From the NCBI RefSeq assembly GCF_002078875.1, contig NC_034414.1:23056616-23120615 (forward strand): a DNA stretch of 64,000 nucleotides, given 5' to 3'. Position 1 is the stretch's first letter, and each line of letters begins with the position of its first letter. Shown in pieces: positions 41,701 to 56,585 of this stretch. The notes beneath the pieces are model-generated. The model did not search any database, was not told where the DNA came from, and saw only the letters and a program-made list of their open reading frames with translations. A program made the translations under genes and the position numbers. Source of the stretch: Numida meleagris (taxonomy: Eukaryota; Chordata; Aves; Galliformes; Numididae).

Positions 41701-44700
41701 ACAATTACTAATTGAAAAACAGAGGTTCCAAGTACACATAAGTTACTTTTCTGGAATCCCCTAGGGAAAACAGAAAACAAGCTTAAAGAGCACAAGAAAA
41801 TAGAGTGGTAAATTGAAAAAAAACTGGAGTGGGACAAAATTAGTGCAAGCCTCTAAGATCTGGATGCTAATTCAAAATACAAATGGTTTAGTAATAGAGA
41901 AGTACAAACACCATTAAATATTTTGAGTAGAATAACTTAAGAAAATATTCTAATAGTATTGCTACATTAGAAAAAGTTTTAAGAAAGAACCTGTTGTCAT
42001 ACTGTGGCTAACAGTGACAGATTACAGCACACATACACTTGTTTTTGCCAACATTCCAGCTCCTATTCACAAGATCTTGCATTACCAGAAAGATGCACAA
42101 TACAGGTGACATTCCAGAGCCATCTTTGTCACTGCCTAAGATATGATTCCTAGATGGCTTTACAATGTTCCATGAGGTACACATGCAGTAAGGAATTATG
42201 AAAACTCAGAGTTCCCATAACCCCATTAGTTGCTTTTTAGGGTGCCCTTCCTAAAATACCTGTGGCTCCTTACACTAGTTTTCACTCCACCACCCTTCCA
42301 AAGAAATATCATCCTCTCAGATGAGCATTATGCACGTATAACAAAAGCACACATAATTTTCCCATATTTGCTTGACTTCAGCAACTACCAAATCAAGCTG
42401 AAATGAAGACAAGATAATCAAGGAGAAAGGATGCATGATACAGATGGTGCATAAAAATCACCAACTGCTGCAAGCATTCATAGACCAGCTGCACAGTGCT
42501 GAGTGGTGCTTTTGGGCCTGTGAAAAAAAAAAAAGCTCTGAGTTATAAGATCATTCACTGTTACAGTTATAGGACAATGAGCAATCTCCTCACATCCTTC
42601 TAATACAGGAAGCTTACATTCATGCCAAATACAACTGCCACACAACACCACTGACAGCAGGCAAAGTCATTTGGTAATGTGGAAAAATGGAATGAGTGCT
42701 CTCTGGAAGTTTGCAATCCCAGACTACTATCAGGCACCAGATAATCAATTGGAAATGGGAAATATAAACTAAATAAAAATCACTGCATATAAAGAGACAT
42801 TAAATACATTACTTCCTGTGTAGCGCTGCAATCATAATATGCAGGAAAAAAAATGTAAGGCAATGGAAATTCTAAAATGAGACAGATCAAGAGTGAACAG
42901 ATATACACCAGCTCTGACTTCTTAAGCCAATCTTAAATATAGAAGTAAAAGCAGTACATTCTACGGTTAAAAAAAAGAAAATTATTCATATTAATTAACA
43001 CAGTTGGGCAGAAGGTGTAAAAAGCACTCTTAAGAACAGGGCTTTCTGAAAACCAACTAGCATTTTTCTTGGAAAAGCATATATTCAGTGTAGAATTGCA
43101 ATGCAAGTATTTGTTCATAAGTATTCTATACTTAGCCTGGCAGGAAAATACTTCTAAAGAGAAGAAAGGAGTGTTATAGCTACTGTAAAAGACGATGTAA
43201 CATGACCCTTTAATACACATTTGATTGAAAAGAAGCTTGTAAAGCCTTGAGATAAGGACAGATTTCACTGTATTTAATATCCCTGTTACTGTTACACATC
43301 GTGTTTAAATAGAACTCGGTGTAAAATGTTACCAGTAATATGCTGAATTTGGCTAAGAGTAAGACAGTTGCTAAGATGTTAGCAAAAAGGAAACATGATA
43401 CAGAGAAGCATAATGGTATAACTGTAATATTCTGTAATATGTTCTTTCCCTCAGCAATAAAGTAAGATTTCAGTTCCATTTTCAAAGTCAATGACAATCT
43501 TCCCTTTTTTCCTTCTCAAGTGGACAGTACACTATACAGCCCTGTTGCACAGTCTCTAAATGCACTATGACTCCCATCTCTGTTTGCTGATGAGCCTATA
43601 TTTTTTTAAAAACCACAAGAGGATTTTTCTGAGCTTCTTTCTCAAACTATTTTCTCCTTCTTCCTAACCAAAATCAGTCTTTCAAGCATCTAATACCAAA
43701 TACTGTCTCTAACCTTTAAGTGTTATCTACACTAATGAGTTACTAGATTTGGGACCATACGTTCGACTCTATCAAAAAAAGCCCAACTTACCAAGCAATT
43801 CAACAATTAGTGACCTATTCCTAGTATTACATTATTGTTGTGTAATCAAACATGTAATTTTACATATGGCTCAAAATAAATATATTATTTCTAAGAGCTA
43901 GCAAAGGCAATGACTAAAAAGCCTCTATTATTCCACCTTAAAGGAATCTTCCTGAAGGTATGAAAGTTCCCCGCTGAGTAACACTTTTTTATTCATTAAC
44001 CAATTTTAACACAGTTAACATCAATTACGACAAATATCAATGAAAGATCAATCTGATTAAAAAGTTAGTACGAGTATAATTGGGATCAATTTCAAGTGTA
44101 TCACTATAACTAGTGAAGCATTTAATTTTTCTCATTTACTTTAGAGTCAGATTTATTTCAACATTTCTTAAAAAAAAAAAAAAAAACAAAAAAACACCAG
44201 AAAAGCCACAACTTAAGTGCAAATACAATCAAATGAAGATCCAATTTAACAGTTCTGCCAATTTTTGAAGAGTTTATTAGTACCATTTAATAACCAAAAT
44301 ATAGACACAGAGTATTGTCATATGTGTAATGTGATTACATCATACTATTAAAAAAAAAGAAAGCAAAAGTAACTACTGAATGTTTCTATATAAAAGTAAC
44401 CTTGGCATTTATCTACATCTCACAAAAGCTTTTTTATTTTTTTAGTCTTCTCCCACTTCTACAGCTGACAGCTACCAGAACAAAGTCAAAAAGACTAGGT
44501 CAAAGGGAACAGGTTTACAAAACAAAGAATTTGGAATGGGTACAAAGTAGATCCGAATATGTTATCACAAGAGTAGAATTATCACATTAATACAGGTTTT
44601 TGTTTTTATGTAATACCCGAATGAAGATCACATGCTGCATATATATTTGGGTGCATGACAGACAATGACATTTGGCAGGAACAGGTTAAAATCATTTAAC

Positions 44701-45843
44701 TGGTCATATTATAAAACGTGTTTCTAATTAAAGAAGTGGACATGTAAGCTTTCATCATATTAACATTTTCAAGCTGCATCTCCCAATTATTGATATATTG
44801 CAAGTATAACCTATAAGAAGTTATTCAATTATTGGTTTTAATTGTTTTTTAATTCTAAAATAAGAATAAGTTATTATTTCATACATGTATTTATTTCAAG
44901 TAGTAAATTCATATTTGTGCATCTCTTGGTTTATTCTTTTTGCCTATTTCCTCTGATCTTACCTCCTTAAATGGTTCCTCATCATTTCAGTCTTAGTTTG
45001 GTGTAAAATATTAACTTCAGACATTATAAATGGTATAGATGATCAATGATATTTGAAATCTTATTTTCAGGCACTATAAAAATATTAATTTATTTAATTT
45101 ATAACTTCTCATATTCACACTCAATGTTTAAGACCTAGAATATTTATATTTAGATCAACTCATGATCTAAAGTTACTTAGACCATTAGAGGAAAATGTTT
45201 CACGCAAAAAATAAAATACAAAACTCGATGTAATATGCAGAAAGATTATATGCTGCTTCTGCAAGCAAGAAAGATACTAGACTGAAATTTCAGAAACACA
45301 TATGGATGGCTCAGCTTCAATCTTGATAAGAGCTAAATAAGCAACATACTCTTTTGGAAAGATATTTTTCTTCTCCAGTGGGGATCACGTTGATACATTT
45401 AGATACGTAGAAATAAAGATTATCTATCCAAGATTTCAGGTGCCCATTCAATAAACCTAAAACTCAACACATACAAGCCTTTTTCAGAGAGTATTTATCT
45501 TCAAAAGCCTATCATAGATAAAAGCAACTTCCAGCATTTCCAATAAAGAATCAAGAAGTGTTTCAGAATATGAAAAATCCACCATTCATCTATTTTAATA
45601 AATTGCAAAATTGCAATTCATAGATGGAATGGATTGGATTAAGTGGGAAACCTGACTTGAAAATAATGGAAAGGACCACCAAAGATATTTGTACATCTGA
45701 GAAGTGTCAAGAAAAAAAACGTAAAACAGGTAGACAGATTAAAGACTTTTTCCCCTAACCAGACTGACAACAGCAAATAGTTTTGAATGCAATAGTTATG
45801 CAGTCTACCCAGATGCAGGAATCAAATGCAACCCCAGACTGAA

Positions 45844-46312
45844 GAATCATAGCATCATAGCATCACCTGGGTTGAAAAGGACCTCAAAGATCATCTAGTT
45901 CCAACCCCACTGCTGAGTGTAGGGTCACCAACCACTAGACCAGGCTGCCCAGAGCCATGTCCAGCCTGGCCTTGAATGCCTCCAGGGATGGGGCATCCAC
46001 AACCTGCTAGGGTAGCCTGTTCCAGTGCATCACCACCTTCGGTGTGAAAAACTTCCTCCTAATATCTAACCTAAACCTCCCCTTTCTCAGTTTAAAACCA
46101 TTCCCCCTTGTCCTATTGCTATCCACCCTTGTGAACAATCATTCCCCCTCCTGTTTATATGCTCCCTTCAAGTACTGGAAGGCCACAATGAGGTCTCCCC
46201 GGAGCCTTCTCTTCTCCAAACTAAACAAGCCCATTTCCCTCAACCTTTCTTCATAGGAGAGGTGCTCCAGCGCTCTAATCATCTTGGTGGCCCTCCTCTG
46301 AACTCGTTCCAA
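45844..46312 (-). mobile_element. CR1 LINE 3' fragment, antisense
   Basis: It begins AATCATAGCATCATAGCATCACCTGGGTTGAAAAGGACCTCAAAGATCATCTAGTTCCAACCCC, with a duplicated ATCATAGC tail unit. It passes CAGCCTGGCCTTGAATGCCTCCAGGGATGG, GGTGTGAAAAACTTCCTCCTAATATCTAACC, and ends GAACTCGTTCCAAG. The order is that of a CR1 3' region read backwards, with low divergence. Confidence 0.92.
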
Positions 46313-48989
46313 GAATCAAGTAATAAGGAATAGGTATCAGTTTTCCTCTATCGCTTACTTTTCCTCAACCTACCAGCACCACCAAGACCTTACCAAGATA
46401 ATAAGCTCAAATCAACTTTCCTCCACTGTCTAATCTGCCCCACTAGTTGAGCAATAAATCCAAAACCGCCAGCTAAACTGGTGCTCCAGACAGTACAGTT
46501 TTCAGGCCTGCAGAAGTCCTCTTAATTGCCCTCCAACAAAAATTGAACAGAAAAAGCAAAAAGGAGTTTCATGTAGTTCTAAACCTCAGTGTTCCTTTAG
46601 TTAGGAAAGAAGGACTGATTCTCTAACAGAGGTACAATCACCACCACCGACAAATCAAGGAAGTGTGACCACAGGGCAAATTGTACTACAGAAACTAAAT
46701 ATAAACAAGTATATACACATACATCATACATCCAGGTTTACACTAAAAACAAATATAGATCACCCTTCTAAATTTACAGTGCTTTGTAACATCTACTATG
46801 CAAGCAAGCCAAATAGGAACACAAGAAACACATAAAACAAGATGCAGAACAGTTGCTGTATTATGAATTTATACAGCATCACGTTCAAAGGATCAGCAAA
46901 TTCTGATAATAAATTGTTTGCATGAGCCATGCAAGTTTAGACATATTTATGTGTGTTTGCATATAGGGAGAGAGAGAGACTATTACAGATGTTGTAGTTA
47001 TCTGCTAAGAGATTTTCAAAACTTATTCTCTGTGAACCATTGTTTCTATTCAGTAGCCACCCCTACTCACAGCAAAGACCAGGAAAAAATTGGCAAGATT
47101 ACCTAGTTTTAGTCCAACTCTGTCACAGAAGCTGTATTACGTTCTACTCAAAAGTAACATTGACTATTTCTGGCCTAATGACTTTGACATAGCCATTCCA
47201 CAAGTTGCTGAGCAGATCCACTGACTTTCTGCTGCCTGAATGGACAGGTTATGCTCTCACACTCATTGCTACTACCTGCACTTTCTCATTTCTTCCTTTG
47301 CATCATTTTAACACTTTCTGAGCTCTTATCTGAACTGATCCAACTCACTAACTCACCTTTTTGCTAGGTTCCTGAAATAAATCAATTCACAAACAGTTTC
47401 AGCAGGAGTCAGAAATAGAACAAAGTGAAGTGAGAGCAGTGTTAAGGAAATACAGCCAACATCTTTCAACTGCAGGCTGTTAACAATGGCTAACCCAATT
47501 CCAGGAAACCTAACTGAATGCTTGGAAAGTTGTATCCACATCCTTGTTCTGTTTTGGCCAGGAGATTCTCAAAACTGTTTTTATTTGTTTAGGTTTTTTT
47601 GTTTTGTTTTTTAAATCATCAACAACTTCTAAAGCAAACAGAGCACTTCAAGAGTTACTTCCGTATAAATACATCGCTATAATTCAGAATACTTTACCTG
47701 TCTTCAGATTAATTCACAATCATTACTGAAGTGGTGTGAACAGGAAAAGCATCTCATCTGCAACAAACCTGTTCTGAGATGGTAGTGAAACTCAGTTTTG
47801 AAAGTTCAAGAAGCTTTTGCAATCTTCTTATCCTTATCATAATTACTAATGTTACTGATTATAACAGCCTTTCCTGAAGTTGCATCAAACAGGAATAATG
47901 TCATAACAGGCTTGGGTTCTACGTTCACACCTGAATTCACATTTCAGTGAAGTTCATTTCACTCTATCAACAATTTTTAAAAAGAAGATTTTAAGATGTA
48001 TTTATTATTATTCATTTCTTTATTTAAATGTATGTTACAGTTCCTGCATAGACCTTCAGAAGCATATGAACATGTAATATTATATTTTTAATATGTCATT
48101 ATTGGAGGAAACATAGCCCTGGATTTAGAATATCCTGAAGTACACAATAATTTCCAGCTGCAATGATCTGGTTGCTCACAGGTCTGACACAGAGAAACCT
48201 GGGAGAATCAGGCATGTGCATAACTTCTGTAGAAGTACTGCTTATCTTTGAGAAACGCATGCAATATCTGCAATTCAGGACCCAAGAACTGCGACAAAGG
48301 ACTTTTTACACATAACAGAGGATACACAATGTATCTATAAAATAATTTCACTTTTTAGAGGGGATAGGGAAAGAAAAGGAAGGTGAAACAGGTGTCCGAT
48401 TGACCCAGTTTTGTCAACAATCTGACATGAAAAAAGGCTTTCTTCATAAACTAGATCCACAAAACATCTAGCGAAGGACCTGATCTCAGTACTGCAAAGT
48501 TTGCCTTTTGCAGCTGGCATTCATTTACCATTGGAAGGACAGTTTTCAGTTATTACTTAAGTAGCACAGTTCTTCATCTAGTTTCTTCACATTTAGCTAT
48601 TGTATTGGTGGCAGCAACATCACAGAAAAAAAAGAAGCATCTACTTACCAACAGTAATTACTGTTCAAATTAATACTCTCCAGGACTCTTCTTCCTCACT
48701 TTCATTTTGAAGCCTAGTTCATTCTCTGAAAACAGAAGAGGAAATGAAGCTCATTAGTTTTTACCCCTTTTCTTTTTAAATCTTCATATGCTTTTTCATC
48801 CTTTATCCAATACACACATTCAAGAGATGCATGTAAACATCCTTATTTTTTAAAAGTTGCTCTGTTTTATATGATTTATGATTAGACAACTGACATGTCT
48901 TATAACTCTCACGAAAACAGAAATCAATAGACATGAACAACCTCTTCTGATATTGCAGTTTGAAAAAAAATGGCAATGTCTGTTTCATT

Positions 48990-49059
48990 TCCCCCCACCC
49001 CACAACATCCCCCTCCCCTCCCAAAAAAAAAAGAAAGAAAAAAGAAAAAAAAAAAAAGA
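48990..49059. repeat. C-rich then A-rich low-complexity tract
   Basis: TCCCCCCACCCC...CCCCTCCCCTCCC passes abruptly into a long AAAAGAAAGAAAA run. Frames across it are low-complexity artefacts. Confidence 0.8.
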
Positions 49060-50197
49060 TTAAGTATAGGCTTTCAAGGCAGCTGGGAAACAAACTCAGG
49101 ATGTGAGGGGAAAAGAAAGCAGTGGAGTAATTCTTCAGATATATATAGCCAGGCCTGGGTGGGGAAGGAAGAGAACTGCAAAAAATTATAGGACTAAGAT
49201 TCTAAAACACAGTCTCAGATGCCAAAAATAAGAAACTACTCAAACTGAAATACTTGCTACAAAGGCAAAAAATAGGATCTACCTTTCAACAACATAAGAA
49301 AATTGAACTGGTCTGTACTGTTTGTTTATATTTGGACATAACATACTTAGCAGACTGTACATAATAAGAAAGCGTATTGTCCTCAATAAAATCTTACTTT
49401 TGAGTTATCAAGGCATGGAATTACTACATCACTTTATAACTGTGGTCTCATTACCTCATAGCAGCTGCAGACTACTGAACTAAGTGTTGCTTGCTGACCA
49501 TTTAAGAAAAAAACCAACCAAAAGCTGCAAATATAAGACTTCAAGATAGCATAAATTGGATATTGAAAAGGTTAATTTGTGAACCTGACTTCAAGGAAAG
49601 GGACAAAACTGGGGAAGCTAGCAAAAAGAAAAATAAATAGGAAACCAATTAACGTAACAATAGTACCAGGAATAGCAGTGAAGAGAAAATGATAAGCGCA
49701 TCTGCTAACTGTCTTTTACTGCAATGAGAATTCTGACAAATTAATCTTATTTTTGATTAGAAGTTATTATGTGACCTTATATTTCGAAAAGAAGTTGAGC
49801 AATCATACTGGCAACTCTAAAATAATTTCATAAGTAGCAACATGGATAAAAATTTTTTTTAAAAAAGCCTAATTCTGTACTTTTTCTATTCGTGCAATAA
49901 ATTGTTTAAAATAACCTTCACCTATAAGGTCAGAGCCCATGCACTTCCAAAAATGGAACATCTGGGGGAAAGAGCGAGATGGCCTGTTTTCATTTCCATT
50001 TGAGATTGATGGTTTCAGTATACTTCAGCTAGAGTGGCACTCAATAAAGCCATTCAGCTTTTCCTGTGATAAGGATCTCAGAAATCCAAACAAAAACATA
50101 ACACTGTTACCATACATCAAAGTAATAAGGCAAGGTGTTTGTTGTTTGTTTGTTTTAGCTTTCCAGTAAAATCAAGTTATTTTTATTGCATCTCTCA

Positions 50198-50275
50198 TCA
50201 CAGAATCATAGAATCACTTGAGCAGGAAGGGACCCTTAAAGGTCATCTACTTCAACTCGCCTGCAGTGAACAGAG
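50198..50275 (-). mobile_element. Short CR1 3'-end fragment, antisense
   Basis: TCACAGAATCATAGAATCACTTGAGCAGGAAGGGACCCTTAAAGGTCATCTACTTCAAC is the reversed CR1 tail. Only about 75 bp can be followed with confidence. Confidence 0.85.
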
Positions 50276-53200
50276 TCATCAAGTCAGCTAACTACCTGCT
50301 TAATGAAAATGGAGAATTGAAACTATCACCTAAGGTCAGTCAGCAAGCCAAGCAAAACTGAGTATGGAGCACATCAGTTCCAAGAGCAAGCCTTATAGTG
50401 AAGCTACTGGAGCACAGCCCTCAGTGACGATTAATCCTAATTTCATGAGGCATCATGCTTTATCTTCTTAGAAGTCCATATTTACAACTCCAATAACAGG
50501 TAAGCAGCATACTGTGTGAAACATACGTATGGAAAAATAGGTTTTGGCAGATGGGCTCATAGTAAACACAAACTGACAATATCAACATTTCATGTAATGA
50601 ATTCACAAGTTGATTTATCTGGAAGCAACTTAATCAAAGGTAGTACCAAAAGGCCGAAGTCATATGAGTCTGCATCCCAAGTCCAAACAAGTTGTAGATA
50701 CTGTTAATGTAATTTGAATGGAATTTTCAAAATATACAAAACATGAATGCAAAATAGAATTCAAGGATGCCAGCCACACCATAGGTCCCTGCATCTACAG
50801 GGCATGAAAAAACTCTCACAGCACTCCAGGAATACAGATGGGAGAAAAAATCCAAATACATCAACCTTCCCTTCCCCATATGACTGAGTCAAACATTTAA
50901 ATTTGATTACAGATATCAGAACCACACTGCAGGCCAGGACTACTTTCCCACTACTACAGGAAGAATCACCTCACTCAAAATCCCATTTTGGTCAATGATG
51001 AATTGCTTCTGCTTTGGAAGAGAATGAATGAAACAGAAGAACATAAATTATGCACCGCAAGGGAAATAAATAAACAAGCATTCCCTCCTGTTCCATGCAG
51101 GGTACCAGTGAAAGCCCTGAAGAACAGACCAGGTAAAATAGGAGTCATTACAACTAACAATAATCACATCTTCTCAGCTGCAGTATCCTCCTTCCCAAGG
51201 AGGTATTCCAGAACCAAAAAATCTCAAATGTTCATCTATAATTTTTGCCTCCAGGTTTGATTTTATTATCTAACATAGCCTCTCTAAATAACTGTAGGAA
51301 AGATCATATTAAATCACTGATTTTCTTTCTCCCATTACTAATTTTTCACAACTAAATTTCATCATCTGATTTTCCAGTGTTTTGGAACTAAATTTTCCTC
51401 TCAAATGTATTTACTTTGTGCTATTTCTCTCTCCCATGTACTCTCCGATACTCAGCAAAGACTATTCTTATTTCTTCCTAGCTGCACTTGCCAAATTCTC
51501 TTTCATTCTCTTTTAAGAAATCAAGTTCAACTTAAGCATAATCCCAAAAATTCTTTTCTTTCCTTGATCTTTTGAGAGATTCAGTCTTTTCCGAGTGTGA
51601 CTTATCAGTATTAAATACCGTGTCCTAAACGCAAATTAACGAGTGCTTTATTGGCTGGTCCTAACAACCTTTTTTAAAAGCTACAAAACACTTGGTGTGT
51701 CTTAGAACCATCTGAGAAGAAAACAGATAAGGTTGTGTTATGACCCAGATCCCTCTACCTCTGATAAGCAGCCTAGTTATGCCAGGAGTTCTTGTCGGCA
51801 CTACAGTATATAAATCTACTGTATTTTTAATTTTCTTTTATGAAACTTAAACTACTATTTATTGCCCCAAACACATAAACCATCCTCTTCTGCTGAGTAC
51901 AATAATCATTTCTTCCTGTTCAGAAGCAAACAGACCAGATTTTAGCACAGTCAGTAACTTGTTCATTTCAATGCTGGTGCTATTATTTCAAGTATCTGGC
52001 AGGGAAGTGCCTAAAATTACGTTCAGAAGAAGTATTACTGGAAAAGAAACAATTTATTCCAACAACATTATTTAAAAAAAAAAAACAACAACTAAAATGT
52101 TACAATGAACATGTTTTCATATTTAGTAAAAAAAAAACAAACAAAAAAATTATTCCTTCTGTAAATCAGGTGAAGCTCCAAACTATTTTCAAGTTTAAAG
52201 ACAAAAGAGAAAGTTAATTTTGTGGGGGGAAAAAAACAGTTATTCAGCTTCAACAATGAATTTGATTTCTTACACCCTTCAACACATCTGTCTGGTATCA
52301 GCGTTAAGCTGCTGACACAAAGCACGTTTCCCTAAACAAATGTGTAAAGAAAATACAACCCAGGGGAATAGAGGTAAAAACAATCTTTATATGAATAAAA
52401 CAATCTTTACATATATTAGTCTAAGATTCCTTACTATTAACAGCTTAGGAAAAGCTACACTATGCTGAATTCATAACATTCAAGGATGAAAGTCATAACA
52501 TCTAACTTCTCCAGCACGGAGAATAAAGGCTCTCAGGAATTAGCTGTTACTCAGTGACATGCAGAGGATTCTTTCTGTGCTCTTCTTCAAACAAGATTTG
52601 ACTCTCAAAACAAGCCTAGAAGCACGGGGTTTTACTTGCATTCATTTTTCTATTATCAGGTATAACTTCGCCACTTTGATGACTTTGTTCTTGGTTTATA
52701 ACCTGTTATAGAGTCACTTCATGATATCAAACATTTGACACATACTGGTTTCTCGGGGCATAAACCAAGAACAGCCTGCAAAACTGATAGAGAATGGTAT
52801 ATAATTAATGGATTTCTTCCACAAACATATCTAAAGGCCAATCTAATAACTATGTTATTGAACAACATCTGAAATATAAAAACACTTTTAATCTATTTGT
52901 TTGTGAAGAGGCCGGTCACCCTAGATGCAGTAAGCCAATAGGACACTGAACTGTTTTCCTAAGCTCTTTCCCCACTCCCTTCTTTCAAGAGGCCCAGATA
53001 TTATTTTATACTCATTTTTCCCTTTTATTTCAAAAACATATGGCCCTCACTGACACTTCACAATACTCTGAGAACGTAGATTTGGGAGTACCCCCATCAC
53101 TGTATTTCTCACTCTACAAAGTTTCACGTAAGCTATAACAAAATTTCTACTACATTACACACTTGCATGTGTAATGCAGATTCAGAGAAAAACTGGGAAA

Positions 53201-54316
53201 ACATAGGAAGCACTGGACTTCTCTTAGCTCCCTCCAAACCAGAAAATCATATGTTGTGATTCATTTCCCCAGAGTTCCACTTCTTCTCAGCCATGTGAAT
53301 TGCCATCTGTGCTTCCCAGACTGGCAAGTTAAAAATCTGCCGTCATTTGTATCACCAATGAGCAAATTAAAGGCAAAGACTTCCCTCTCCAATAAAATAA
53401 GAATTACAAATGGCAATCTAGATTGCAAAGTGAGGAGCAGGAGCACAGTTAGTCAAAGAATCACAGGGATGAAAAGATGGCAATCCGTAGACTACCTTTA
53501 GAGTTTTCTTATTCTCTGTAAACTAATGACAACATTATGGAGAATAAAATAAGATGAGCTACAGACATCAGAACATAAACAGAAGTACAACTCAACTGAT
53601 GATACATTTAGAGGAAGCTAGAAGACATATTTGGCTTGGAAAGTACAGATGCCAACAGTGAAGCAGGAAATATTGTCATGAATATCTAAGGATTATATGC
53701 TCATTTTGAGATCTAGAGTAACAGAAGCCAAACACCCTGAAAGTATCCTCATACCACTAACATGAAAATTTTACAGTGAAAAAAAGAAAAGAAAAATTAC
53801 CAAACAAGAAGATTTAAGTGGATGAGGGAGAGAGGTTCTTTGGTTTTGATTTTTGCTTTTCTCTTCAACAGCTAGCAGAACCTTTCAAAGCACCAGATTT
53901 AGTATTAATGACTCACAGAATAAGGCTTTGAGGAAGCAGATCATGGTGAGTTTACCCGCTGTTAGTAACTGAGTTGACGACTGGTTTTGTTAAAGTGAAC
54001 TTGAAAGTTTGCATCAATATACTAGTGCCTGAATCTTTGCTACACTGAAATGCAAATCATCACATTACAACAAGCCCTAAAATACTTTTGGGAAGGGCCA
54101 ACTACACTCTTCCAAACAGCCCTTGTGAACACTGTCAAGGTTATTACACAGCCAGGAAAGCTTCCAAGTGATACTGTGTGTGCAGCTACCTGCTTTGAAA
54201 GCTGAAAGATTAACCAAATGGCCAAATCTCATTCCATGCCAGCTGATAAGGCCAAAAGGGATTTGAAATCAAACCAACTTAAGAAAACAAAAACAAAGTG
54301 CAGATAAATCTGGAGG

Positions 54317-54319
<3 letters not shown>

Positions 54320-54350
<31 letters not shown>
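54320..54350. repeat. (CA)n dinucleotide microsatellite
   Basis: About 15 uninterrupted AC units follow GGAGGAGT. Confidence 0.95.
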
Positions 54351-54352
<2 letters not shown>

Positions 54353-56314
54353 GCCTAATAAAACAGAAGAAGTGATAAAGGCAAAAGTAGTAACCAGAAA
54401 ATTTAGAAGCAAAAAAAAATTACAGAGAACTCTCTCTAGACAAAGGCTACAGAAAGTAAAGACTGGAAAAATCCATCAGGAAAGCCAAATTAAATTCTTA
54501 AGTGAGAATACAGACAACATGAAGAAATAAATGCTTGAAATGCTGGCAAAATCCGTTCTCTTCAAATAAGGTCAAGAAATTCAGTAAGAAACAAACCTGC
54601 ACTTATTTGTGCAGTACAGTTTCACAATTATTAGTTACAGTAACTATATCAAAATAGAAGGCCTATCCTATAAAAGAGAAGGGTAGGAAAATAAAGTTTG
54701 ACAGTCTCAGCAAGAAAAAAAAAATCTAAGATGAAAATCAGCAAGCTTCACAGAGGAAGAAAGACAGTATCATGCATATCATTGAAAACCAACAGTGATA
54801 GTGAAAATGCAACAAAGAGGAAAATGGCTGTAAGCCAAAAGAATTTTTTTTTTCGTACTTTGTATTTACATAATAAAGATAGGGGTCTACTATTAATTAT
54901 GAGGGACTATTTTAAACTCTAGGATTTATCTCAGCCTACCAAACTATAGATGTCAGGGAGATGGTTTTCTTTTAAAATTAATAAACATACACCATGCTAC
55001 CCAGCACAAATACCAAAGCACACTTCCCTAAGGAAAGTCAACGCACAAGACCAGTGCCAACAGAACTAAGAATCCTTTGCGTATTAAAAGAATTCATATA
55101 GTAGTAGATTAAAAGAAAAACAGCATTATATTTAGTGTCTTAGATTCTTCCCCTGTTCCTTCCTGTCTTCTTCCTTTTTCTTCCTTCTTAAAAAGGTTAG
55201 TAATTCAAACCTGCTCACAGTGAGCCCACAGTTTGATATTGCTATGGGGATTATACAGGAACTCATACATAATATCACCTTTTACTCCAAGTTTTTCAAA
55301 CAATAACCAAATAAAAATCATAGCACTTTATTCCAAAACTATAGCAAACATCTTCAGTGACTCTGCTTTCATTAAGTGATTAGTCAAATAGCAGTAAGGT
55401 GACACTAACAAGACTGTGGTCAACTTCATTGCTGTGATTCAGAACCACACCAGCAGCTGTGCAGATTTCAAAGACGGTAGCAATTTCATATCACTGCCTC
55501 TGCCAATCCATGGGAACGCTCAGAACATCTGCCAGCAGTATTCAGCATCCAGAAACCTGAGAGAAAAGGAAGAGACGCTACTTCTTCCCTCAGGGCTAGA
55601 GAGTTATGACTTCACATGCTAATCAGAGGTAGATCCTCAAAAAAAAAAAAAAAAAGAAAGTCAAGAAGACTATCAGAGCTGAGACACTAGCAATTAAGAT
55701 CAAAGAAGTGGTCAGAGATTTTCAGTGAGATACTGATTTCACAAAAATCTGAACTATGTTGTCAAAAATTGTCTGTTAGGTGGCTCATGTTACCTGATCA
55801 TGAAGGACGCTGAAAATTTGTTTTTAATACATTTCTATCAGCATGAGTATTACACACAAAAAAAACATGCAATTTGTATGTTTCAGTACATCAGAAGATA
55901 CCTTTGAGACTGTTCTTCAATTCTGTAAACCAAGTTTTATAGTGACTAAATGTTAGAGAAAAAACATCTACTAAAAATAAGGCACATTGCATTTCAGAGA
56001 GGTTTCAGGTCTTTCAAGTTGCTCGTTTTTGCATCGTCATCTTGTGACACATCTTTTCTATAAGTGTACATGCCCATAAACAACTAAAATAGCGTGATAT
56101 TAAGAAGAAACTATTGCTAAATGCATGCATGAAGATTCCTACTGAAGTGGTTCTGCTGCTTTCTTATCCTTCTCTTTTACTACACATTAGGCAATCTTGC
56201 ATTTCTCTCTTATTCTTTTGATGCTTCATTTATGAAGGAAATTTCTAGAAAATTATACATGCCTTTCCTACTCAGTAATAAAAAGCAATTATCACTTTCA
56301 AAGCTACATATTTA

Positions 56315-56585
56315 GAATTATAGCATCGCTAAGGTTGGAAAACACCTCCAAGATCACCTAGTCCGATCGTCCACCTACCGCCAATATTTCCCGACTAAAC
56401 CAGGTCCCTTCGTACCTCATCTAAATGTTTCTTGAACATCTCCTGGGATGGTGACTCTACCACCTCCCTGGGCAGCCTGTTCCACTGCCTGACCACACTT
56501 CCAGAGAAGAAATGTTTCCTAATATCCAACCTGGACCTCCCCTGGCACAACTTGAGGCCATTCCCTCTAGTCCTATCACTATTTA
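56315..56585 (-). mobile_element. CR1 LINE 3' fragment, antisense
   Basis: Landmarks are TAGCATCGCTAAGGTTGGAAAACACCTCCAAGATCACCTAGTCCG, GGGATGGTGACTCTACCACCTCCCTGGGCAGCCTGTTCCACTGCC, and GTTTCCTAATATCCAACCTGGACCTCCCCTGGC. The minus-strand frame containing [19 protein letters not shown] is the CR1 3' segment, not a host gene. Confidence 0.9.
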